Source: Promineifilum sp.
GTDB lineage: Bacteria; Chloroflexota; Anaerolineae; Promineifilales; Promineifilaceae
Length of the DNA: 64,000 nucleotides
Assembly: GCA_019454405.1 (NCBI GenBank)
Contig: JACFOH010000001.1
Location: 1-64,000, forward strand
Reading direction: 5' to 3'
The position numbers were made by a program, and so were the translations under genes. How positions within the stretch are numbered: position 1 is the first letter of the stretch; every line of letters starts with the position of its first letter. Below, in pieces: positions 1-8,823 of the stretch. Under the pieces are notes generated by a model. It was not told where the DNA came from, ran no database searches, and saw only the letters and a program-made list of their open reading frames with translations.

Positions 1-203
1 TACGAGCAAGCCGCGAAACGCTTCATACAGCGACTGGAATGGGAAGCAAAACAGGCGGTGTCTTTCTGCTTCGCCGGGGGTTTGTAAGCCTTGACATTCT
101 CGATTCCATGATCACTGATGCGGCCTCGTCGGCCGCGGAGTACGATCTAAACCCCAACCAGATGCGCGTGCATTTAGGGCTTGCGAAAGCGGCATTGCCA
201 TAA
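1..203 (+). other. Uncertain coding remnant at window edge
   Basis: Frame 1 is open from the window edge to a TAA at 85-87. A second frame is open from ATG 39 to TAA 201, and its end (LNPNQMRVHLGLAKAAL) has a helical, TPR-like look. Neither reading resembles a complete gene. This could be the tail of an upstream gene, a frameshifted relic, or chance. It lies next to IS debris, which makes decay plausible. From 204 to 312 I see nothing else I can support. Confidence 0.2.
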
Positions 204-312
204 CCGAGGCGCGATAGCCAGTCTTTAACTGGTTTGGTATAACAACGGCGAGATTGATCCCGCTTTCAGAGTAACCATACCTTCCACACCTCATTTCTGA
301 TATATTCTGATC

Positions 313-476
313 TGACCCCAAAAAGTAGACACACGGTTAAGTTAGATCAAATAGATTTTCAAACTCTACCGGCGACTGATAATCCAGGGCCGAGTGGAGA
401 CGCTGCCGCTTGATATTAGACCTCCAAGGTTGATAGGCTATCCACCTTATCCAGGTGTCTACAAATTTGGGGTCGA
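313..476 (-). mobile_element. Internally deleted IS3-family element (MITE-like remnant)
   Basis: Two inverted ends face each other: GACCCCAAAAAGTAGACAC at 314-332, and at 455-474 the complement of GACCCCAAATTTGTAGACAC. They differ by a small indel and substitutions. Between them, reading on the minus strand, are a short AT-rich leader with a GGAGGT site near 419-425 and then directly the last codons of an IS3-type OrfB transposase. The middle of the element is therefore missing. The trinucleotide ATC occurs on both flanks (310-312 and 477-479) and may be the target duplication. At about 160 bp it cannot encode transposase but could once have been mobilised in trans. The IS3 assignment rests on the OrfB tail and the end sequences. 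Confidence 0.75.
337..418 (-). pseudogene. IS3-family OrfB transposase, C-terminal stub
   Basis: On the minus strand this stretch reads NIKRQRLHSALDYQSP followed by VEFENLFDLT and a TAA at 337-339. RxHSALxYxSPxxFE is the typical C-terminal end of IS3-family (rve integrase) transposases. Everything upstream, including the DDE catalytic core, is absent, and the reading runs straight into the opposite terminal repeat. It is a deletion relic with no expected product. Confidence 0.75.
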
Positions 477-534
477 ATCAGATCCAGCTTTGCCGTTAAC
501 ACCAACAGCGTCAACTGTGGTTTGGGCAGCCAGA

Positions 535-1650
535 CTATCCACCCAGAACCACCTCAACGAAGTTAACTCGCCCCGGAAAAACCCACATCTCAGTGACGGA
601 TCGCCGGGAGCTGTCACCGACAATCACCTGGTAATAGCCCGGTACGACGTCGTCCACGGCGAAGTTCTCCCGCAACACGTCGTCGCTGTTCGGCTCGCCT
701 CTTGCATAGGAGGTCGTGGCGGTATAGGGGGCTTCAGCATCGACGCGAACGAGTGTGACCGGCGCTTCGTAGAGCAACTGACCGCTCGCGTCAACCACGC
801 GCCCGGCGACGACACCCATCTGCGGTTGCGGCCGTAGCCATAACAGCGGATTCCGCGTAGCGCCGTAGCTGTTGGCCCCGACGCGCACCTCCAGATGAAC
901 GTGCGGCCCGTCGGCCACGCCCGACGACCCCGACAAGCCGAGCAGATCGCCCGTGGCCACGCGCTGGCCAACTTCTACGCTGACCTCAGACAAATGGCCA
1001 AAGAGCGTGTAGAGCGCCGAGCCGTCGTTGGTATCGAGCTGCACGATCACCAGGTTGCCGTAGAAGTTCGTCTGCGGTCCGTAGGCCACGGTCAAGTCGT
1101 CCCCGGCGACAACGACCGTGCCCGAGGCGACGGCCAGCACCGGCGTCCCCGTCGGAACGACGAATTCCACGCCGGTATGCGGCCGTAGCGCACCGCCCCG
1201 CGTGCTGCCATAGGGATACGTCTTGTCCGTCCAGGCCGGCCCGGAGGTCGGCACCGGCCGCTGTAACCATAATTGTTCACCCTTCACTATGGGCGGTGGA
1301 GGAGGCGGAGTGAAGGTCGGCGCGGGTGTATAAGTTGGCTCTTCGGCCACTGCTTCGGCAGGTGATGAGGATATTACACCGGGCGTCGATGTGGCGATGC
1401 TCGTCGGCGTTGGTGGAGCAGCGACTGTCTTAACGGCTGTGGCAGGCGATAGGCCTGCCGGATGGGGTGAAGCTAACGGCGATCCCGATATAACGCTGTG
1501 CTCGACCGCAAGCTCCGGGACGCTTTCGGTGCCTGTAGGGGTGACGGGCGCCTTATTGTTATTGGGTGCCGGCCGGCATCCGGCAAGCAGCAGAAACAGC
1601 AGGCCGGCCCTTCCCACAAAACGGCCGGCTCTGCTTAAGATAAAAGCCAA
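535..1650 (-). CDS. M23-family metallopeptidase lipoprotein
   Basis: This predicted secreted, lipid-anchored protein (371 aa) is of the LytM/M23 type that cuts or binds peptidoglycan. Residues 1-25 form a signal peptide ending in the lipobox LLAGC. About 100 residues of Pro/Thr/Ser-rich linker follow, then the M23 beta-domain (about 145-265) with HTGVEF, GHLS and HVHLE, and a C-terminal beta-rich domain. The usual HxxxD zinc motif reads HxxxE here, so the Asp ligand is replaced by Glu. Activity is likely but not certain. The start is TTG at 1648-1650, two bases after the ftcD stop, with a GGAGG inside the end of ftcD, so the gene is probably translationally coupled to it. Confidence 0.85.
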   Translation of the reverse strand: MAFILSRAGRFVGRAGLLFLLLAGCRPAPNNNKAPVTPTGTESVPELAVEHSVISGSPLASPHPAGLSPATAVKTVAAPPTPTSIATSTPGVISSSPAEAVAEEPTYTPAPTFTPPPPPPIVKGEQLWLQRPVPTSGPAWTDKTYPYGSTRGGALRPHTGVEFVVPTGTPVLAVASGTVVVAGDDLTVAYGPQTNFYGNLVIVQLDTNDGSALYTLFGHLSEVSVEVGQRVATGDLLGLSGSSGVADGPHVHLEVRVGANSYGATRNPLLWLRPQPQMGVVAGRVVDASGQLLYEAPVTLVRVDAEAPYTATTSYARGEPNSDDVLRENFAVDDVVPGYYQVIVGDSSRRSVTEMWVFPGRVNFVEVVLGG

Positions 1651-1651
1651 A

Positions 1652-3184
1652 CTAAAGGCCTCCGTGCTCCTCCGCGATCTCTCGGGCTTCGGCCGCCAGC
1701 TGTTCGGTCTCTTCGACGAGGGCGTCGACCTCTCTCGCCCACGCGGCCGCCAGTTCTCGATTTTTCAGGCCGACGCCGTTGACTTTCACGTTCAGTTCGG
1801 CCCCATAGACGGCCGCGCGAGCCATAATCGCGCCGACGGCAGCGTCGGTGGCGGCGTTGACATTGCCGATAGTGGCCATGGTCTTCGCAAGGCGAGCAGC
1901 GTCGCGACTTAGCCGAGCTACGCGCAACGGCACTTCGCCTGCGTGTATTGTCGCCGCTTCCATGGCGGCCGCCTTGGCTTCTTCATCCATCTCTTTGTTC
2001 CGCACGACACGGAGGATTCCTTCGAACGAAGCGGCATCTTCATTGACGGCCTCGATGAGCTCGTGGCGGATCGCTTCGGCTTCGGTGAGGATGTTCTGAA
2101 CTTCTTCGCGCACGTGGGCATATTTCTTGCGATCGACAGTCAGCTCGGCCGACATCTGTGCCAACGATGCGCCCAGAGCACCCACCAGGGCCGAGACGGA
2201 ACCACCGCCGGGTGTTGGGGTTCTGTCGGCCACCATGGCGGCGAAGCGCCCCATATGAACCACCTCTGATTCGTCGCTTCCGTCCTGTTCGGGTGAGGAT
2301 TGCAGGCGCAGTTCCAGCACCTGTTCGTCCGGAAGATCGTCTAGCTGCAGATACCATTTGGCGCTATCGAGCAGCGCCTTCTGCGGAATCAGTCCGACTA
2401 ATTCGGCGTGCGTCACAGTCAGGCCGTATTGGGCGGCTTCGCGTCGAACGGCTTCCTGTACGCGGTGGATTGGCGTCTTCTCGAAGTTCGTCAGATTCAT
2501 GCTGACTTGCGCCTGACCCTCGACAAGAAAACCCTTCGCCTGAACATATCGCCATCCCCCACTGGAGAAGCGAACAGCTTTGGCGACTTTCTCGGCTATT
2601 GCGACATCGTTTGAATTCAGGTAGAGGTTATAGGCGATCAAGAACGGCCGCGCTCCGATGACTGTTGCGCCCCACTTCTGCGGCACGGCTGGACCGTAAT
2701 CTGGCGTGCGCTCCGGATTGGTCGCCACCTCGTCCCGCCACAGTTCGTATTGCCCTTTGCGAATAGCAGCCAGGCTTTCGCGTTCAGGTCGAGTGGCGGC
2801 TGCGCCATAGAGATAGACGGCCACGCCTAGCCCTTCCCCAACACGCTTCCCGAGTTGCTGAGCCAACGCGACGCAATCCCCCATCGTTACCCCCTTGATG
2901 GGAATGAATGGGAAGACATCGGTCGCGCCGATGCGAGGATGCTCGCCCTGGTGTTGGTCGAGGTCGATCAGCTCCTTAGCCTTGGCGATGGCTCGGTAGC
3001 CGGCCTCTACAGCCTCATCCGGCGGCCCGACGTAGGTGACAACGGTGCGGTTATGGTCTGGGTCGGCGCTTACATCAAGGACTTGTACGCCTTTGACGCT
3101 GCTAATCGCGTCGACAATACGGCCGTAGACTTCCGGGTCTCGTCCGTTACTAAAATTCGGAACACATTCAACGATAGATCGCAT
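1652..3184 (-). CDS. ftcD: Glutamate formimidoyltransferase / formimidoyl-THF cyclodeaminase fusion
   Basis: This cytosolic bifunctional folate enzyme (510 aa) moves the formimino group of formiminoglutamate to tetrahydrofolate and then deaminates it to 5,10-methenyl-THF. Residues 1-300 are the formiminotransferase N and C subdomains, with the conserved EHPRIGATDVFPF segment holding the catalytic His82. Residues 310-505 are the helical cyclodeaminase domain, starting at TPTPGGGSVSALVGALG. In many bacteria the two activities are separate proteins, whereas here they are fused as in animals. No hut genes for histidine degradation are visible, so the source of the formimino group is unclear. The ATG at 3182-3184 has a good AGGAG site. 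Confidence 0.93.
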   Translation of the reverse strand: MRSIVECVPNFSNGRDPEVYGRIVDAISSVKGVQVLDVSADPDHNRTVVTYVGPPDEAVEAGYRAIAKAKELIDLDQHQGEHPRIGATDVFPFIPIKGVTMGDCVALAQQLGKRVGEGLGVAVYLYGAAATRPERESLAAIRKGQYELWRDEVATNPERTPDYGPAVPQKWGATVIGARPFLIAYNLYLNSNDVAIAEKVAKAVRFSSGGWRYVQAKGFLVEGQAQVSMNLTNFEKTPIHRVQEAVRREAAQYGLTVTHAELVGLIPQKALLDSAKWYLQLDDLPDEQVLELRLQSSPEQDGSDESEVVHMGRFAAMVADRTPTPGGGSVSALVGALGASLAQMSAELTVDRKKYAHVREEVQNILTEAEAIRHELIEAVNEDAASFEGILRVVRNKEMDEEAKAAAMEAATIHAGEVPLRVARLSRDAARLAKTMATIGNVNAATDAAVGAIMARAAVYGAELNVKVNGVGLKNRELAAAWAREVDALVEETEQLAAEAREIAEEHGGL

Positions 3185-3234
3185 ACAAAATCTCCTAATC
3201 AGCCTGTGTTTTTAACAAGGGTTAGCTCTTTCGT

Positions 3235-4956
3235 CTAGCCGGGTTTTCGCAAGCGACGCCTAAGAAGCCGCCACTGTTGTTTGCTCGTGAGAGCGTCTGA
3301 TTTCTCGAGCGGCCGCGAACTGTAGCGTGCCGTAACAAAGGCCGTGGTGATGTCATCAATCTCGCCTTCTGATTCCGGCCACGTCTCTTTCAGCTCGCGG
3401 GCATATTCCAGGGGGGTTTGCCCGACGCCTCTTCGTATGCCGCGCTCGCCGGCTCGATGAACCAGAGCCAGATAATAATAGCGAATCTGGTCTCGAGGTG
3501 ACAGATTGCCGAGACGCAAGAAACCCGTTCTAATGGCCTGACTTTCGTCATGCATGTTGGTAGCGGGCTTGGGCGTCTTTAACCGGGACCGCAGTTCAGA
3601 GCCGGTCGATCGGATGCGCTCCGCCAGCCGCGCCCATAGCTCGCGTAACCAGCCGATGACGATTTGCCATTGTCCCTCTATTCTCTCTCGTTGGAGAGTA
3701 TAGCCCCGTTCGCGCAAGAAGTAGAACAGTGTGGCGAGGATCGCGGCAATGACCAACGTCCAGAAGATCGATGAGACCATCATCTCGGCGAATGGGTGGG
3801 ATGGATTACTTGGAGGGACAATCACCTCCTCCACCGAAGGCAGCGTGAGTTGTGGCGGCCGGACGGGATCGCTTTCCTCGATATTGCCCGTCAGCATCAT
3901 GATCGTCATCGCAAAGAGGTAGCCAATGGCCTGAATAATTACCCCCGCCAGGTAGGCGATGACGCTTACCCCCAGCGATAGAATTCGGCTGATCGGTAGT
4001 GTTGAACCGATGGGCAAGAAGGCGGCAATAGCAGCTATCGTCAGCAAAATTATCAGTGAGCTGCGTTGCCATCCTCGCTCCAGGTCCGCTTCCTTGGCCA
4101 TGCCGTCCGCCAGCCAGCGCGCGTTCATCCGTAGTAATCGTCCGTGGCTAAGCAGCCAGAACCCAGCCAGAAAATAGATAATCAATGCCAGGAGCATGGC
4201 CGAGCTTAATCCCAACCGTGTGATCTCGAGCGGGTTGCTAACCGTGGCGAATTGTCTGACCTCAAATGTACTGAGAGCCGCAAGGATGATCATAGCCATG
4301 CCGACGGCCAGCCAGTTCCTGAAGTAGGCGCTCAGGAGTTTACCGCGCTGGACCTGGATCGGCCGATCATCGCCCATCGCTTTCTGCTCCGGTTGTGACA
4401 AGCGATAGAAGCGAATCTCATAAATGCTGACATCGAGTTTGGTGAAGATCCGGCCGTTTGATACGGCAAACGACCAGGCCACCAATGTCACGAAAGCTGA
4501 GGTCAGGAACCCGCTTACGGTTAGAATTGAGAGCGGCGCGGTCAGATAACCTCTCAACTCTTCGGGCGAGGGAATACCGCCGCCCAGGAAGATCCAGCTG
4601 TAAATGCGTACTACTACCAGGATCAGAAGAGTCTCCGCCAGCCGGTACCCTAATCTGTCTACACCGAAACTGTCCGGGGTATTCAACCAGGCGGCCGTAT
4701 AGGCGCCCTCCAGTGCGATGAAGAAGCATAAGGGCACGAGCGCCAGCCAGGCATTCTGGGGCGAGATGAGACGGATGATCTCGAGGAGCGCGATTGATAC
4801 GGAGGTTGCCAACGCCGCAATGAGCAATGGCCGCACGAGTCGCCGTGTCCACATGTCAACCTGAAACGCCAGCGGCTCGCCCTTGATCGGCTTATGCTGC
4901 ACCTCTGCGGCCGCGATGGCGCCGATCCTTCGTGTCGTTCGCGAGTGACGGCTCAT
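3235..4956 (-). CDS. Multi-pass membrane protein with C-terminal DUF4129
   Basis: This integral membrane protein (573 aa from ATG 4956) has roughly nine hydrophobic segments and a cytoplasmic C-terminal DUF4129 domain (YYYLALVHRAGERG ... QTPLEYA). DUF4129 commonly travels with MoxR ATPases, DUF58 proteins and transglutaminase-like proteins, and its biochemical role is unknown. I chose ATG 4954-4956 because it overlaps the DUF58 stop in an ATGA. The reading frame extends to 5001, but that would overlap DUF58 by about 50 bases. No separate transglutaminase gene is present here. Expected to act in an envelope-associated complex with the two upstream products. Confidence 0.8.
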   Translation of the reverse strand: MSRHSRTTRRIGAIAAAEVQHKPIKGEPLAFQVDMWTRRLVRPLLIAALATSVSIALLEIIRLISPQNAWLALVPLCFFIALEGAYTAAWLNTPDSFGVDRLGYRLAETLLILVVVRIYSWIFLGGGIPSPEELRGYLTAPLSILTVSGFLTSAFVTLVAWSFAVSNGRIFTKLDVSIYEIRFYRLSQPEQKAMGDDRPIQVQRGKLLSAYFRNWLAVGMAMIILAALSTFEVRQFATVSNPLEITRLGLSSAMLLALIIYFLAGFWLLSHGRLLRMNARWLADGMAKEADLERGWQRSSLIILLTIAAIAAFLPIGSTLPISRILSLGVSVIAYLAGVIIQAIGYLFAMTIMMLTGNIEESDPVRPPQLTLPSVEEVIVPPSNPSHPFAEMMVSSIFWTLVIAAILATLFYFLRERGYTLQRERIEGQWQIVIGWLRELWARLAERIRSTGSELRSRLKTPKPATNMHDESQAIRTGFLRLGNLSPRDQIRYYYLALVHRAGERGIRRGVGQTPLEYARELKETWPESEGEIDDITTAFVTARYSSRPLEKSDALTSKQQWRLLRRRLRKPG

Positions 4957-6251
4957 CTTAAGGGCGCTCCCACGGCCGGGCCGACCTGGGTCTGCCGCCA
5001 TTGTGACAGGGCGTGGGGGTTACTAACGTTGTAGGCTTGGAAACCCAATCGCCGCGCTCGCTCTTTCACGAGACCGAAGTTGGCTGTCGGCTCAACGGCG
5101 ATTAAGATAGGGTTGAAGCCGTTGCGGGCCAGCCGGTGTAGCGCTTGACTCGTCGTTGTATCTCCCTGGGCGGTAATAGCTAAAACGGTGACGCCCCAAT
5201 TCAAATTCGCGCAAGCCGCCGGAGCCCATTCTGCAAAAGGCATCGTCTCTTTTGTGTCGAGACGTGCCAACTGTTCCAGGATTTTCATCAGGTGAGGCTG
5301 CCCGTTGCGGGGGGCAATGGCCGAGGCCATATAGCGACGCAAGCTATCTTCGCCCACATCTGGGTCAAATGACAACCGACCGGTTACTTCGTCGAACAGT
5401 TGCTCGTCGGCGTGCAGTCGTAGAGGGTCGACGCCGTTGGATGACAAGCCGACTCTTTGGCGTTGATTGATCAGATGCGTCGCTAACGAGGCGGCGACCA
5501 CAATAGCCCACTCGGTGGCTTCCTGCCGATTGCGTCGCTCATACGATCCGCTGTACAGGTCGAGGAGGATGAGCGCCTCTAACGAGATAGCCGGCTCGAA
5601 TGTACGCACCAGATGCTTCTGGGTGTGGGCGCTGGCCTTCCAGTTCATCTGGCGTAGCGAGTCCCCCGAGCGAAATTCCCGCACTCCTGCCGGCCGTGCC
5701 GGGTCTTCAAATAATCGCTGATGACTGCCGATAGTGCCGAACGGAAGCCGCGAGGGCAATCCCAACCGCGTCAGGGGGATAATCCGCGGGTACACGGTCA
5801 GGAAATCCGGGGGGAGATAGCTGAAATGGGGTTTGGCCAATCCGAACAGATCGCCGTTCATCAGCCGTAATGGCCCAAGCGAATAATAGCCACGCTGTAA
5901 TCCTCTGACGTGATATATATGATCGCTCGTTTGCCGGCCCTGAATTGACCGCACGAATCGGACGGATTCCTCCACACGTAACTCCGGTGGAACATGCTCC
6001 TGAATCTGGAGCCAGGGAATAGCCAGACGGCTTTGGTTCGTCAACGTCAGTTTGACTTCGATGGATTCGCCGAGGAAAGCCCGACGCCGATATTCGCGCG
6101 CGGCTGTAAGGTTGCGTAGCGCGCGCGGGGTGCGCCAGCGACTCCATGCGAGGACACCTACGGCGATGTAGAGGATATAGAAAATGAAATCGACGCGCAG
6201 CAGGAAGGCTATCGCCAGTAGCAAGAGGAGCAGCCACGAATAGCGAGACAC
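4953..6251 (-). CDS. DUF58 domain protein
   Basis: This 432-aa protein has two N-terminal hydrophobic segments (about 5-40), a beta-rich middle, and the DUF58 core around residues 190-215 (GVREFRSGDSLRQMNWKASA). The fold is related to von Willebrand factor A. Family members are partners of MoxR ATPases, probably adaptors that recruit the chaperone-like ATPase to a membrane target. It sits two bases downstream of moxR and overlaps the DUF4129 gene by four bases, so the three are one translationally coupled unit. Confidence 0.9.
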   Translation of the reverse strand: MSRYSWLLLLLLAIAFLLRVDFIFYILYIAVGVLAWSRWRTPRALRNLTAAREYRRRAFLGESIEVKLTLTNQSRLAIPWLQIQEHVPPELRVEESVRFVRSIQGRQTSDHIYHVRGLQRGYYSLGPLRLMNGDLFGLAKPHFSYLPPDFLTVYPRIIPLTRLGLPSRLPFGTIGSHQRLFEDPARPAGVREFRSGDSLRQMNWKASAHTQKHLVRTFEPAISLEALILLDLYSGSYERRNRQEATEWAIVVAASLATHLINQRQRVGLSSNGVDPLRLHADEQLFDEVTGRLSFDPDVGEDSLRRYMASAIAPRNGQPHLMKILEQLARLDTKETMPFAEWAPAACANLNWGVTVLAITAQGDTTTSQALHRLARNGFNPILIAVEPTANFGLVKERARRLGFQAYNVSNPHALSQWRQTQVGPAVGAPLR

Positions 6252-6253
6252 AA

Positions 6254-7198
6254 CTAGATCTCTCCGATAGCGAGCGGCGTCTCCTGTACTATCCTCGATA
6301 AGATCTCATTTACAGTCACGCCCCGCAGCGCGCTCTCCGGATGCAAGAGACAACGATGGGCCAGCACTGGCGTGGCCAGATGTTTGACGTCATCAGGCAG
6401 GGCGTAATCCCGGCCTTGTAGCGCGGCGTAGGCTTGTGCAGCGCGATAGAGCGCGTGGCTGCCGCGCGGACTAGCCCCCAGTAGCAGATCGGGATGGCGC
6501 CGCGTGCCGAACGCCAGCCCGACGATATAGTCGCGCACCGTCTCATCGACGTGGATCTCCCAGACCTGTCGTGCTAATGCCGGTAACTCGTGACCATCCA
6601 CCACTGGGCCAATTGATTCGATGGGATGTTCCCGGCCTAAATTCAACAGCATCTGGCTCTCCGCTTTCTCATCCAGGTAGCCGAGCGTCAGCTTCATGAA
6701 GAAGCGGTCCAGTTGCGCTTCCGGCAGGGGGAAAGTGCCTTCGTATTCGACCGGGTTTTGCGAGGCGATGACGAAGAATGGCCGTTCGAGCGGTCGGGTG
6801 ATGCCGTCGACGGTGACTTGTCTCTCGCCCATGGCTTCTAACAGAGCTGATTGGGTGCGTGGCGTGGCCCGGTTAATCTCATCGACCAGCAGGATATTCG
6901 CGAACACCGGGCCGGGGATAAATGAGAACCCGCCCCGTTGCGGATCATAGACCGACACGCCGGTGACATCGTTGGGCAGCAGATCGGGGGTGCATTGCAG
7001 GCGCTTGAAATCGATCCCCAGACTGATCGCCAATGCTCTGGCCAACATCGTCTTGCCCGTTCCCGGCACATCTTCCAGCAGGACATGGCCTTCGCATAGC
7101 ACGGCGGCAATCAGCAATTCCAGCATGTCTCGTTTGCCGATAATGACCTGCTCGACGTTGTCCAGTACGCGTTGAGAGAAATTCTGAATGGCGTTCAT
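6254..7198 (-). CDS. MoxR-family AAA+ ATPase
   Basis: This cytosolic AAA+ ATPase is about 314 aa from ATG 7196-7198. A GTG nine bases upstream (7207) is in frame and is an alternative start. Visible motifs are Walker A PGTGKTML, Walker B ILLVDEINRA, the MoxR signature SALLEAMGERQVTVDG, sensor 1 FVIASQNP and arginine-finger region LPEAQLDRFF. MoxR proteins act as chaperones for the assembly or activation of partner complexes, usually with a VWA/DUF58 protein. It is first in a minus-strand operon with DUF58 and DUF4129; ftcD and the M23 gene follow on the same strand after a 50-base gap. Confidence 0.92.
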   Translation of the reverse strand: MNAIQNFSQRVLDNVEQVIIGKRDMLELLIAAVLCEGHVLLEDVPGTGKTMLARALAISLGIDFKRLQCTPDLLPNDVTGVSVYDPQRGGFSFIPGPVFANILLVDEINRATPRTQSALLEAMGERQVTVDGITRPLERPFFVIASQNPVEYEGTFPLPEAQLDRFFMKLTLGYLDEKAESQMLLNLGREHPIESIGPVVDGHELPALARQVWEIHVDETVRDYIVGLAFGTRRHPDLLLGASPRGSHALYRAAQAYAALQGRDYALPDDVKHLATPVLAHRCLLHPESALRGVTVNEILSRIVQETPLAIGEI

Positions 7199-7224
7199 GG
7201 CGATCACGCTTCATATTAACATAG

Positions 7225-7251
7225 ACCGGTCATATTGGGTATGATGCCGGT
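7225..7251. promoter_or_regulatory. Imperfect inverted repeat in moxR/thyA divergent region
   Basis: ACCGGTCATA and TATGATGCCGGT form an inverted repeat with a two-base bulge, about 30 bases upstream of moxR and about 115 bases upstream of thyA. It could be a repressor site or a leader hairpin for moxR. No regulator gene is adjacent, so the role is a guess. Confidence 0.3.
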
Positions 7252-7329
7252 GACTGCGAGGTTTACATGGGCCATATTTATCATGCGTCTGCATTACGTC
7301 TCCCGACCGTCGCCTCACGTACCGCAGCC

Positions 7330-7338
7330 TGCTATACT
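7330..7338 (+). promoter_or_regulatory. Extended -10 promoter element for thyA-folA
   Basis: TGC directly precedes TATACT, giving a TGN-type extended -10 element 27 bases before the thyA ATG. No good -35 hexamer is seen, which fits extended -10 promoters. A strong AGGAGG ribosome site follows at 7353-7359. Confidence 0.5.
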
Positions 7339-7365
7339 TCGCCCACATGAAACAGGAGGTTCGGC

Positions 7366-8160
7366 ATGAAGCAATATCTTGACCTGCTGCGACACGTGTT
7401 GGATAACGGTACCCGGAAAGAAGACCGCACCGGCACCGGCACACTGAGCGCTTTTGGCTACCAGATGCGCTTTGAGTTGGCTCAGGGCTTCCCTCTTGTG
7501 ACCACCAAGAAGCTTCATTTGCGCTCGATCATCTATGAGCTGCTCTGGTTTCTGCGCGGTGATACCAACGTCGGCTACTTGCATGACAATAAGGTAACGA
7601 TCTGGGATGAGTGGGCAGACGAAAAAGGCGATCTCGGGCCAATCTATGGTCATCAATGGCGTTCCTGGGCGGCGGCCGATGGCCGCACGATCGACCAGAT
7701 AACCGAGGTTGTTCATGCTATTCACCATACGCCCGACTCGCGCCGCCTGATCGTCAGTGCCTGGAATGTAGGCGAGATCGACCGGATGGCTTTGCCGCCA
7801 TGCCACTGCTTGTTTCAGTTCTATGTGGCGGACGGTCGCCTTTCCTGCCAACTTTATCAGCGCAGCGCCGATATCTTCCTGGGCGTGCCGTTCAACATCG
7901 CCTCCTACGCACTCCTCACGATGATGTTGGCTCAAGTGACGGGTTATGAGGCGGGCGAATTCGTTCACACTCTTGGTGATGCGCATCTCTACTTGAATCA
8001 CCTGGAGCAGGCGCGACTGCAACTAACGCGCGAGCCGTACCCGCCCCCGGTTATGCGACTCAATCCAGCCATCCGCTCGATCTTTGATTTTGACTACCCT
8101 GATTTCGAGCTGGTTAATTACCAGTACCATCCACGTATTTCCGCCCCTATTGCCGTATAG
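7366..8160 (+). CDS. thyA: Thymidylate synthase (ThyA type)
   Basis: Converts dUMP to dTMP using 5,10-methylene-THF, which becomes both methyl donor and reductant and leaves dihydrofolate. The 264-aa length equals the standard bacterial enzyme. The nucleophilic Cys lies in [12 protein letters not shown], followed by [18 protein letters not shown] and the C-terminal APIAV end that closes the active site. It is preceded by a strong AGGAGG and followed nine bases later by folA, which recycles the dihydrofolate product. The two form the classic thyA-folA operon. Confidence 0.97.
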   Translation: MKQYLDLLRHVLDNGTRKEDRTGTGTLSAFGYQMRFELAQGFPLVTTKKLHLRSIIYELLWFLRGDTNVGYLHDNKVTIWDEWADEKGDLGPIYGHQWRSWAAADGRTIDQITEVVHAIHHTPDSRRLIVSAWNVGEIDRMALPPCHCLFQFYVADGRLSCQLYQRSADIFLGVPFNIASYALLTMMLAQVTGYEAGEFVHTLGDAHLYLNHLEQARLQLTREPYPPPVMRLNPAIRSIFDFDYPDFELVNYQYHPRISAPIAV

Positions 8161-8169
8161 AAAGACTCT

Positions 8170-8718
8170 ATGATCCGACGACCTCGTATCTCCTTTATCG
8201 TGGCCATGGATGACAACCGCCTTATCGGCCGCGACGACGCGTTACCCTGGCGGCTGCCGGACGATATGCGCTGGTTTCGTGAAAAGACGATGGGCAAACC
8301 ATGTATCATGGGCCGCAAGACTTATGATTCCCTGCCCGAGAGATTTCGTCCGCTCCCCGGGCGGCTCAATATCGTCCTCACCCGCAACAATGACTATGAG
8401 GCTCCCGGCGCGATAGTCGTCCACTCTGGCGAAGATGCCCTGGCCGCCGCCGGAGACGTTGAAGAAGTCGCTGTTATCGGTGGCGCGGATATATTCGCTC
8501 TTTTCATGCCTGTGGTCGACCGGTTGTATCTGACTCATGTCCATGACGTGGTCGACGGCGATGTCTGCTTTCCTGAATTTGACCCGGATGAATGGCGCGA
8601 GTCCTATCGAGAATATCATCCACCTGATGACCGGCATGCTCAGCCGTTCAGTTGGGTGATCCTCGATCGGGCAAAAGACCCTAATGACTGGGAACGCAGG
8701 CTTGCATTGGACGCGTGA
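8170..8718 (+). CDS. folA: Dihydrofolate reductase
   Basis: NADPH-dependent reduction of dihydrofolate to tetrahydrofolate. At 182 aa it is slightly longer than the usual 160-170, with a charged C-terminal tail. Recognisable segments are ISFIVAMDDNRLIG, LPWRLPDDMRWF (the Asp that contacts the pterin), IMGRKTYDSLP, LPGRLNIVLTR and VAVIGGADIF. It is co-transcribed with thyA, nine bases downstream. It is the presumed trimethoprim target in this organism. Confidence 0.96.
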   Translation: MIRRPRISFIVAMDDNRLIGRDDALPWRLPDDMRWFREKTMGKPCIMGRKTYDSLPERFRPLPGRLNIVLTRNNDYEAPGAIVVHSGEDALAAAGDVEEVAVIGGADIFALFMPVVDRLYLTHVHDVVDGDVCFPEFDPDEWRESYREYHPPDDRHAQPFSWVILDRAKDPNDWERRLALDA

Positions 8719-8823
8719 CGAGGGACCTCATCAGGCTATCTCTGTACATTTGCTTGCGTATTCATTCCTCAGTAGACTTATCTTGCGAATGCGAAATTCA
8801 CATTATGCAGGTTTGAATTCCCT

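Noticed and set aside
121-137. Short GC hairpin (GCGGCC / GGCCGC)
   Set aside because: Only six base pairs, no T-run and no gene end nearby. Likely chance in GC-rich DNA.
112-321. A 69-codon minus-strand open frame
   Set aside because: It begins inside the IS end, shows no family pattern or ribosome site, and overlaps another weak reading. Probably chance.
394-1188. Long plus-strand open frames opposite the M23 gene
   Set aside because: They are antisense shadows of a clear M23 lipoprotein and have no recognisable domains.
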